DNA of 59,044 nt from Leptospiraceae bacterium (GTDB lineage Bacteria; Spirochaetota; Leptospiria; Leptospirales; Leptospiraceae). Under the pieces are notes generated by a model. That model searched no databases. It had not been told where the DNA came from and worked only from the letters and a program-made list of their open reading frames with translations. Of this stretch, positions 52,487 to 59,044 are shown piece by piece (position 1 is the stretch's first letter; every line of letters begins with the position of its first letter). The stretch is taken from the NCBI GenBank assembly GCA_017996175.1, contig JAGOHK010000016.1, forward strand, positions 1-59,044. The letters run 5' to 3'. The translations under genes and the position numbers were made by a program.

Positions 52487-54034
52487 ATGGAACTTATTAA
52501 CTGGATTTTAACTTACCCTTTTATTTCTTTAGGAATTGGCTTTGCTTTGTTTATCGTCGGTGTTTTTATTCACGACGTGTCTCAGACTAAGCATACGATT
52601 ATCCACAATTTTCCCGTCGTCGGGCATCTGCGTTATTTTCTTGAGATGATTGGTCCCGAGCTTCGGCAATACTGGGTGGCTAACGACAAAGAAGAGCGTC
52701 CCTTTGACCGCACTGAGCGTCGTTGGATTTATGCCACCGCAAAAGGGCAGAATAGCAATTTCGGATTTGGAACTACCGAGCTTCAGTATGAGCCGGGTTA
52801 TCCAATTATCAAACATCGCGCCTTTCCATATACTGAGTCTAAGGCTTATAAAATTTCTGGTGACCCAACTTGCATTCCTTGTTTAAAAGTCGTCGGTGAT
52901 TTTCATAAACGAAAATTTCCTTATAGACCTTATTCGATTATCAATATTTCTGCTATGTCCTTTGGTTCTCTTAGTAAAAATGCTATCATGGCTTTGAATA
53001 TCGGTGCGCGCGAAGCGGGGGCTTTTCATAACACCGGCGAAGGGGGATTATCCGCTTATCACTTAAATGGTGCTGATGTTGTTTGGCAGATTGGAACTGG
53101 TTATTTTGGTGCTCGGACTAAAGAAGGGCGATTTGATTTACAAATTCTAAAACAGAAAGTGGAAAAATATAAAAATGTGCGCCTAATCGAGATTAAACTC
53201 TCGCAAGGTGCTAAGCCAGGCAAGGGCGGAATTCTTCCGGGGATAAAGGTAAACGCCGAAATCGCAGCCGCAAGAGAAGTAGAAATCGGCAAAGACTGCA
53301 TATCCCCTAACTCCCACGCTGAATTTTCTAGTGTTCCTGAACTCGTTGCCTTCATCGAATTGATTGCCGGCGAAACAGGATTACCCGTTGGGATTAAATC
53401 TGCCATAGGCGAAATTGAATTTTGGGATGAGCTTGCCACTGAGATGAAGAAGACCAAGAGAGGACCTGATTTTATCACCATTGATGGCGGAGAAGGCGGG
53501 ACAGGGGCTGCACCATTGACTTATGCGGATCATGTGTCTTTACCGTTTAAGATTGCATTTCAGCGAGTCTATACTTTGTTTCAACGACATGGAATTTCCG
53601 AGCGCATTGTTTGGATTGGAGCGGGTAAGCTTGGTTTTCCTGATCGCGCCGTTGTCGCGCTTGCTATGGGCTGTGACTTAGTGAACGTTGCCCGCGAAGC
53701 TATGCTTTCGATTGGTTGTATCCAAGCAGAGCAGTGTCATACCGATCATTGTCCTTCCGGCGTTGCTACTCAGAATTGGTGGTTGCAAAAAGGAATCAAT
53801 CCAACTTTGAAATCAAAACGCGCTTCCCTTTATTTAAAAGGATTTCGCAAAGAGCTTTTGTCACTCGCCCATTCTTGTGGTTATGAGCATCCTTCTCAGT
53901 TTACCGGTCGGGATATTGAAATCTCTCTTGGTATGAATAAGTTCACAACTCTAGAAGACCAACTCGGTTATAAACGAGACGATAGAAAATTTACTCGCAT
54001 GGCGGATTATGGGACGTTTCCTTCTAGAGGATAA
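52487..54034 (+). CDS. FMN-binding glutamate-synthase-like protein, membrane-anchored
   Basis: 515 residues from ATG 52487 (SD GAGAGG; an in-frame start at 52472 is less likely). One N-terminal membrane helix (LTYPFISLGIGFALFIVGVF) precedes the GltS FMN domain: INISAMSFGSLSKNAIMALN, NTGEGGLSAYH, IEIKLSQGAKPGKGGILPG, FITIDGGEGGTGAAPLTYAD and a Cys cluster in AEQCHTDHCPSG expected to hold a 3Fe-4S centre. No amidotransferase domain, so it is the archaeal-type stand-alone synthase domain; the reaction is uncertain. Confidence 0.85.
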   Translation: MELINWILTYPFISLGIGFALFIVGVFIHDVSQTKHTIIHNFPVVGHLRYFLEMIGPELRQYWVANDKEERPFDRTERRWIYATAKGQNSNFGFGTTELQYEPGYPIIKHRAFPYTESKAYKISGDPTCIPCLKVVGDFHKRKFPYRPYSIINISAMSFGSLSKNAIMALNIGAREAGAFHNTGEGGLSAYHLNGADVVWQIGTGYFGARTKEGRFDLQILKQKVEKYKNVRLIEIKLSQGAKPGKGGILPGIKVNAEIAAAREVEIGKDCISPNSHAEFSSVPELVAFIELIAGETGLPVGIKSAIGEIEFWDELATEMKKTKRGPDFITIDGGEGGTGAAPLTYADHVSLPFKIAFQRVYTLFQRHGISERIVWIGAGKLGFPDRAVVALAMGCDLVNVAREAMLSIGCIQAEQCHTDHCPSGVATQNWWLQKGINPTLKSKRASLYLKGFRKELLSLAHSCGYEHPSQFTGRDIEISLGMNKFTTLEDQLGYKRDDRKFTRMADYGTFPSRG

Positions 54035-54042
54035 TTTAGATT

Positions 54043-55113
54043 TTGCGTCATTTAGTAGTTTGTAAGATTTTATTTGTTCTTTTTTGTTTAGGCTCGCTTC
54101 ACGCACAGGAAGAAGAAAAGCCAATGTGGATGTCGGTTCGAATGACGTCCGATCATAATTTTCGCGGTTATAACTACGGGGCGTTAGCAAGTCAGAGGAA
54201 TAATACTTCTTACACAAACTATACATTTGCCCCTGCCATCCAGCCACAATTCATCTATTCCGCTCCACTCAAAGGCTTAAAAATGTTATTCTGGGGAAAT
54301 TTTTTTATGAATAATTTGAAAGATAAGGATAGCGACTTATTTATTTTGCAAGATAGTCCTGGTGCTGAGGAGCGTTATTCTCCCATTGTTTCAGATATGC
54401 AAAATGATAGACTTACTTACGATCCGAGCAAAACAAGGAGTTACCGCGAGCGAAATTCAATGGGTCGTTATGATGGAATATTTTTTGGAATTTACTATGA
54501 TTGGAAAACTGCAATCGGAGAATGGTCGGTGGGAACTTGGATATGGAATAATCTAAACCGTTATGGTAAATATTCTTGGCAGGAGTGGTTTATTTGGTAT
54601 TCGCCTCCGTTTGCAAAATGGGCAAATCCCAAACTACAATTTTTCCTGAACACCTCTTTTGATAATGGTGGCTCTCAGGGGACACCTCTTGGAAATACCA
54701 ATGGTCAAAATTATATATCAGCCGAATTTAGTCATAAGTTTTTTTCTGACAGGTTAATCCATGTTATCCCTAAATTGCAAGCGGGCTATGTACAAAACAA
54801 TGACAATGTAAATCGACGAGCTGGAATTTCTAATATTCTAACTTCCTTACAATTTGTTTTGGGACATATTGATTTGACTTTGCAAGTTTTGTATCGTCCT
54901 GAGGCAAAGCTTTATGATACGTACGATCAAAATAGAAGTGATGGAAAATTACCTGATCCAGCACAGCAGTATGGGAATAATCGTATCGTTTACGACGAGT
55001 TAGCGAAACGTTATCCGAAAGAGGTTGCCGCTGCTGTTTTTAACGAATGGACATCGGAAAAATTGATTCGGACTATCTTTATCTTTTCTATGGGTTACAC
55101 GATGGAGTTTTAG
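54043..55113 (+). CDS. Predicted outer-membrane beta-barrel protein
   Basis: 356 residues starting at TTG 54043, with a signal peptide ending in SLHAQ. The mature part alternates aromatic and polar residues (MLFWGNFFMNN, FFGIYYDWKTAIGEWSVGTW, RTIFIFSMGYTMEF) and ends in Phe, as barrel proteins do. Expected in the outer membrane. Function and ligand unknown. It follows the FMN gene by 8 bases, so the two may be co-transcribed. Confidence 0.7.
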   Translation: MRHLVVCKILFVLFCLGSLHAQEEEKPMWMSVRMTSDHNFRGYNYGALASQRNNTSYTNYTFAPAIQPQFIYSAPLKGLKMLFWGNFFMNNLKDKDSDLFILQDSPGAEERYSPIVSDMQNDRLTYDPSKTRSYRERNSMGRYDGIFFGIYYDWKTAIGEWSVGTWIWNNLNRYGKYSWQEWFIWYSPPFAKWANPKLQFFLNTSFDNGGSQGTPLGNTNGQNYISAEFSHKFFSDRLIHVIPKLQAGYVQNNDNVNRRAGISNILTSLQFVLGHIDLTLQVLYRPEAKLYDTYDQNRSDGKLPDPAQQYGNNRIVYDELAKRYPKEVAAAVFNEWTSEKLIRTIFIFSMGYTMEF

Positions 55114-55118
55114 GTCTT

Positions 55119-55150
55119 AATTATTTTTCTTTTCCATTGACAAAATAATT
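55119..55150. terminator. Possible stem-loop after the barrel gene
   Basis: AATTATTTT (55119-55127) is exactly inverted as AAAATAATT (55142-55150). The stem is A/T-only and weak, so a terminator role is uncertain. Confidence 0.25.
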
Positions 55151-55165
55151 GAGGTAAATCTTTAT

Positions 55166-57622
55166 TTGGTTATGCAAACACCTCCAAGTAATAGAACACG
55201 AATTCTTATTTTTCTCTTACTTTTCTTTAGTGTGAATTTATATGCACTTGAACCTATTGTATTAGAAAACTGTAACAATCTTGCGGTTGGAAAATACATT
55301 GAGTATTTAGAAGATAAAGAGAAAATACAGGAATTGGAAGAGATTCAAAAACGAGAAATAGGTTGGACAAGGTCACAAAAGGATAGTCTCCACTTTGGAT
55401 TTACTACTTCTAGGTACTGGTTACGGTTAACTCTTCAAAATTCTTCGGGTAGTTCTCAGGATTGTATTTTGGATACTGCATTTTCTAGAATTGATTTGAT
55501 TGAGTTTTTTCATCCACTAGAGGATGGGTCTTATAAAATGATTCAAACGGGGGATACTTATCCTTATTCGCAAAGAGATGTAGATCATATCAATTTTGCT
55601 TTTAAAATTCATTTAAAACCAAGTGCGACAAATACTTTCTATATGAATGTAAGCAGTAAATACAATGTAACCAACTTAGATCCTGTTTTGCATTCTAATG
55701 AATCCTTTCTAAATAGCATTCGAGATCAGGCTCTGGTCAATGGGCTATTCTATGGGTTTATGATTATTATGTTCTTTTATAATTTTGCCCTCTTTATTCA
55801 GTTGAAGGAGAGGGTTTACTTTTATTTTTCCGCGTTTATGTTTTTTTATGTCATCTATTTTTTAGGAATTCAAGGAACTGCCTATTGCTATATGTATCCA
55901 AATTTCCCTTGGATCCAAAATCGGGATTACCAGATAACGATACCGGTTGTTTTATTTTTTTCGACTCTTTTTGTGAATACGTTTCTGGATTTAAAGACTA
56001 AACTACATAAAGGATATTTAATCAATAAATTTATACTAATCATACTTGTAATTTGGTTTCTGATCAATCCTTTTTTAGTAGTTGATTATTTCCCTAAATT
56101 TTCTTTTCATTTTACGAACACATTCCTTTTAGTTGCGCTAGCTGTTACTTTTTTTAATTCGATATACCTTGCATTTAAAAAATTCAGACCTGCTTATTTT
56201 TATTTAGCTGCCTGGGTTTTACTTTTATTAGCCTCTGTACTTCGACTGTTACAGACTGCTTCGATTTTGCCAGCGAATCCTTTGGTTCAAAGCTCTGTTC
56301 AAATTGGTGTGTCTTTTACAATGGTTTTGCTTTCGCTTGGTCTTGCGGATAAACTAAATTTCCTCAAGAACCAATTGCAAAAAGCTAAGGATGAATTGGA
56401 AGACAAAGTAATTGAAAGGACAAAAGAATTAAATGAAAGCCTAGTGGAAGTAAAAAAATTAAAAGAAAATCAAGATGGGGATTATTTTTTGAATACTCTT
56501 TTGATTGAGCCTCTTGGGAAAAATAATGCGTCTAGCGAAACTGTAAAAATTGATACTTTTATAAAACAGAAAAAGACTTTTGTATTTCGTAAAAGAGAAC
56601 ATGAGTTAGGTGGGGATATTAATATTTCCGAAAATATAAAGTTAGAAGGGAAAAATTACATTGTGTTCTTAAATGGAGATGCAATGGGAAAATCCATTCA
56701 AGGAGCGGGCGGAGTACTCGTGTTAGGCACTGTATTTAAGTCAATCATTCAAAGGACGATATCAACTGCAAATGCAAAAAATATTTATCCAGAAAGATGG
56801 CTAAAGAATGCGTTTATAGAAATGCATAAGGCATTTGAAAGTTTTGATGGCTCTATGTTAATGTCAGCAGTGTTTGGTTTGATTGATGAAGAGACTGGCA
56901 CGATGTACTTTGTTAATTCAGAACATCCCGACATAGTTTTATATAGAGATGGATTTGCTAGCTTTATTGAAAATAAAAATCAATACCGAAAGTTAGGCAC
57001 TCCAACGCAGACTGGTAGTATTTCGATTCAAATTTTTTCTCTTAAACCTAACGATATGATATTTTTAGGATCGGATGGTAGAGACGATCTTATTATTGGA
57101 AAAGATTTAGAGAATTATAATATTATAAACAATGATGAAAACTTATTCTTATCGCATATTCAAAATGCGAAGGGAGAACTTTTAGGTATATACCATTCCA
57201 TTTTAAATACTGGAAAGTTAATGGATGACCTTTCTATTTTGCGAATTTACTTTCTGGGGAAATTTAGGGATTCTAATAAATTAGAAGCTAACCTTCAATT
57301 ATTTGAAAGTTATAAAAAGGAGAGGAAATTTGATAAATTGCTAGAGCTCGGAAATGAGTTAATTAATGATTATCCGCACTTGACGAATTCTATGTATGAA
57401 CTTTCTTTAGTCTATCGAACAAATGGAATATTTGAAAAGGCGATTGACCTAGGGGAAAGAATTAGACTCAGAGAACCTAAGAATATTTCAAATTTGATAA
57501 CCTTGATAGAATCTTACCAGGGAGCGGGAAAGACAGATAGGGCTAACACAATTTTGGAGGCATGTTTAAAAGTGAGACCTGAGGATGATAGATTAAAGCA
57601 GTTAAGACGAGAGATGGGTTGA
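55166..57622 (+). CDS. 7TMR-DISM receptor with PP2C phosphatase and TPR tail
   Basis: 818 residues. Signal peptide, an extracytoplasmic 7TMR-DISMED2 domain (about 40-165, SLHFGFTTSRYWLRLTL), seven membrane helices (about 185-395), coiled coil, a SpoIIE/RsbU-type PP2C domain (GDAMGKSIQGAGG near 500 and GSDGRDDL near 635) and TPR-like C-terminal helices. It should dephosphorylate an anti-anti-sigma-like partner on an outside signal. GAGGT at 55151 suits TTG 55166 (spacing 10) better than ATG 55172. No partner gene is next to it. Stop at 57622 touches a repeat. Confidence 0.8.
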   Translation: MVMQTPPSNRTRILIFLLLFFSVNLYALEPIVLENCNNLAVGKYIEYLEDKEKIQELEEIQKREIGWTRSQKDSLHFGFTTSRYWLRLTLQNSSGSSQDCILDTAFSRIDLIEFFHPLEDGSYKMIQTGDTYPYSQRDVDHINFAFKIHLKPSATNTFYMNVSSKYNVTNLDPVLHSNESFLNSIRDQALVNGLFYGFMIIMFFYNFALFIQLKERVYFYFSAFMFFYVIYFLGIQGTAYCYMYPNFPWIQNRDYQITIPVVLFFSTLFVNTFLDLKTKLHKGYLINKFILIILVIWFLINPFLVVDYFPKFSFHFTNTFLLVALAVTFFNSIYLAFKKFRPAYFYLAAWVLLLLASVLRLLQTASILPANPLVQSSVQIGVSFTMVLLSLGLADKLNFLKNQLQKAKDELEDKVIERTKELNESLVEVKKLKENQDGDYFLNTLLIEPLGKNNASSETVKIDTFIKQKKTFVFRKREHELGGDINISENIKLEGKNYIVFLNGDAMGKSIQGAGGVLVLGTVFKSIIQRTISTANAKNIYPERWLKNAFIEMHKAFESFDGSMLMSAVFGLIDEETGTMYFVNSEHPDIVLYRDGFASFIENKNQYRKLGTPTQTGSISIQIFSLKPNDMIFLGSDGRDDLIIGKDLENYNIINNDENLFLSHIQNAKGELLGIYHSILNTGKLMDDLSILRIYFLGKFRDSNKLEANLQLFESYKKERKFDKLLELGNELINDYPHLTNSMYELSLVYRTNGIFEKAIDLGERIRLREPKNISNLITLIESYQGAGKTDRANTILEACLKVRPEDDRLKQLRREMG

Positions 57623-57724
57623 TATACTCAGAACAGATTGGTTTTCGGTTTCTTTATCCTGTAAATCTTGTTAATCCTGTCTAAAAAAATTTTCTGTACC
57701 GGAGACCAATCTAGCTTGTGTATA
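57622..57724 (-). repeat. 103-bp repeat, copy B (inverse of 7147-7249)
   Basis: Inverse complement of 7147-7249 with a few base changes. It begins at the last base of the 7TMR gene stop codon and covers the last codons and stop codon (TAG at 57711-57713) of the next, convergent gene. Confidence 0.75.
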
Positions 57725-58667
57725 GTATATTTTTAAGTTTGCCTATGAAATCTACTTCGTTAATACTACTTCCCCCTTCTTGCTTTAGTTTGAGTCGAGA
57801 TATAATGGCATTAACCCCTGTAAATCTCCATTCGTTGAATCCATTTTCTATTAAATTCAAATCCCAACGAAAATCATGTAAATCAATTCGTGGCGGATGT
57901 TTTTCGGAAATATAATCTACCCAGCTTTCATAACGATAATAGAGTTCGTATTCATTTTCACAGACTAAAAGAATTTTAAAACAACGAGTTCGATTGTGAA
58001 TGGACATGGGATGGAGTAGGTTTGCTACTCTTTCTTTTCGTTTGATTTTTATTTCAGGAGAAATTCGAAGGATTGCTAAATCTAAATCTTTTAGTTCTTC
58101 TATTTGAACAAAATTATTTTGAAAGTAAAATTCTGATTCGAGTAAAAAGTTTTCCTCTTTTTCGTAATGGATTTTAAATTTTTCTGTATTTTCGATAAAC
58201 TCAGGAACTAGTAAGAGCATTTCATTATATAGGTCTTCACATTGTTCGTTGTATTTCTTTTGAAAAATATTTGAGTCAAGAGGAGAAGTTTTTGCAGAAG
58301 AGTAAGAGGAGATAATAAAGGATAACCTTGCAGGTTTTAAATCTGTATAAATTCCAAAGTCACCAGCGTTTGCAATTCCAATTAGTAGTTCTTTATTTCT
58401 TAATGCGTATTCGGGATAAACGAGAGTAAACACCGAGACAAGTCCGTCTTCATCAAAGTGATCGTTGGAAACAAATTCTGCATCTACTTTCAGTTCTGGA
58501 TGGGAGAGATAATTGAAAGTAACCGCAGCGGCAACATCTGCTTTTAAAATTTCGGGAGTAGGGACACCTTTCCAGTGTGATAGCGACAAAACAGTATTAT
58601 CCGTTGGTGAACCATCCACGATTATGTTTGGAAATCCTTTTAGTTTGTGATAGGCTTTGTATTGCAT
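57711..58667 (-). CDS. Conserved protein with HFDEDG motif, unknown
   Basis: 318 residues, cytoplasmic. The N-terminal third has VDGSPTDNTVLSLSHWKGVP and SNDHFDEDGLVSVFTLVYPE; HxDxDG is also seen in DHH-type phosphoesterases. GIANAGDFGIY follows. I think it belongs to a DUF6687-like family but cannot confirm it. The last residues YTS and the stop codon are encoded in a repeat. Confidence 0.6.
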   Translation of the reverse strand: MQYKAYHKLKGFPNIIVDGSPTDNTVLSLSHWKGVPTPEILKADVAAAVTFNYLSHPELKVDAEFVSNDHFDEDGLVSVFTLVYPEYALRNKELLIGIANAGDFGIYTDLKPARLSFIISSYSSAKTSPLDSNIFQKKYNEQCEDLYNEMLLLVPEFIENTEKFKIHYEKEENFLLESEFYFQNNFVQIEELKDLDLAILRISPEIKIKRKERVANLLHPMSIHNRTRCFKILLVCENEYELYYRYESWVDYISEKHPPRIDLHDFRWDLNLIENGFNEWRFTGVNAIISRLKLKQEGGSSINEVDFIGKLKNILYTS

Positions 58668-59044
58668 AATAAGTATAAAATTCCTTTCTTAAAAATCACT
58701 TCGGTATAAAAGTGGATAATGCTTGTCACCCCCGAAACCTGCACTGAGCAAGGTCGAATGTGTTTTCAATCGGGGGTCTCTAGTTCTTGAGATTCCCGAC
58801 AGCGCAAGCGAAAGAATTCGGGAATAGCCTTGGCGGCACATTAAGCTCCTATAGGTGATACTTATAAAGCATTCCCATTTATTTAACAAAAATTCGTATT
58901 AAAAATTCTAAAAAAAATAAAAAAATTTAGGACAAAAAATACAAAAGGTTGTTGACTGAGAGGGTGGTATAAAATAAGTTGTTTTTATACGCGGTAGGCA
59001 AGAGAGCGCTGAAGCGGTAACGAAGTTCATTTAAAAACATATAT
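58668..59044. other. Gene-free end of window with a repeat
   Basis: 377 bases. It holds a diverged CGGGAATGACA-type repeat (58724-58826: left end TGTCACCCCCGAAACC, right end ATTCGGGAATAGC, inner TAGTTCTTGAGATTCCCGAC) and then AT-rich sequence. No gene or clear promoter for what lies beyond the window. Confidence 0.5.
58724..58826. repeat. CGGGAATGACA palindromic repeat (copy 3, diverged)
   Basis: Shares TAGTTCTTGAGATTCCCGACAG with copy 1 at 39512-39583 and carries extra internal sequence (GAGCAAGGTCGAATG). The right end is degenerate. Confidence 0.6.

Noticed and set aside
58689..58889. 66-codon minus-strand frame at the right end
   Set aside because: It lies across a dispersed repeat and has no family resemblance or ribosome site.

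Overview
The window is AT-rich bacterial DNA that most resembles a spirochaete of the family Leptospiraceae (Leptospira or an uncultured relative). The grounds are a DUF1564-type protein (a family I know only from Leptospira), many lipoproteins with loose spirochaetal lipoboxes, a CsgG-like/DUF5683-like envelope protein, a profusion of hybrid histidine kinases, and a crotonyl-CoA carboxylase/reductase. This is an inference from protein families; no rRNA or tRNA gene is present to confirm it.

Layout. 1-3.6 kb (minus): a SUF iron-sulfur operon in the order sufC-sufD-Rieske ferredoxin-sufS, without sufB, headed by a perfect palindrome that could be an operator. 3.6-6.7 kb: an EAL/YkuI-type c-di-GMP phosphodiesterase and, divergently, an ATPase-HDOD fusion. 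6.7-7.45 kb: a gene-free stretch packed with three different inverted-repeat elements. 7.4-11.7 kb (plus): an envelope operon of a CsgG/DUF5683-like protein, a surface lipoprotein with a seven-repeat propeller-like region carrying six Cys-x6-Cys pairs, a TlpA-like thioredoxin and a small lipoprotein. 11.7-14.1 kb (minus): acyltransferase, membrane protein and lipoprotein. 14.1-19.7 kb (minus): a signalling cluster of REC-histidine kinase, hybrid kinase, RsbQ-like hydrolase and an unusual REC-ATPase protein. 20.3-22.1 kb (plus): a truncated response regulator, a Phd/VapC-type toxin-antitoxin pair with a near-consensus promoter, and a secreted NUC-type nuclease.

22.5-32.9 kb (plus) is a conserved housekeeping block: rimP, nusA, infB, rbfA, truB, rpsO, pnp, an M16 protease and dut. 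truB appears to start at an ATT codon. 33-38 kb holds a five-haem cytochrome lipoprotein, the DUF1564 protein and ftsK; ccr follows at 38-39.2 kb. 39.2-43.9 kb has a 54-bp perfect palindrome, a lipoprotein, a kinase remnant made by an internal deletion, recQ and a DUF2442 gene. 44-47.8 kb (minus) holds three overlapping uncharacterised genes and a small membrane protein. 47.9-50.2 kb has a DUF29 gene, a small-protein/nucleotidyltransferase pair and an oxidoreductase. 50.3-59 kb has a BNR-type lipoprotein, an acidic protein, a glutamate-synthase-like FMN enzyme, a predicted outer-membrane barrel, a 7TMR-DISM/PP2C/TPR receptor-phosphatase and a conserved unknown.

Two themes stand out. First, short inverted-repeat elements of at least six families fill the spacers, and several supply the last codons and stop codons of neighbouring genes (recQ, the 57.7-58.7 kb gene, the convergent pair at 43.9/44.0 kb). 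Second, signalling parts recalling partner-switching and stress control (RsbQ-like hydrolase, PP2C receptor, ATPase-HDOD, REC-ATPase) are scattered through the window. No CRISPR array, prophage, insertion sequence, tRNA or rRNA was seen.
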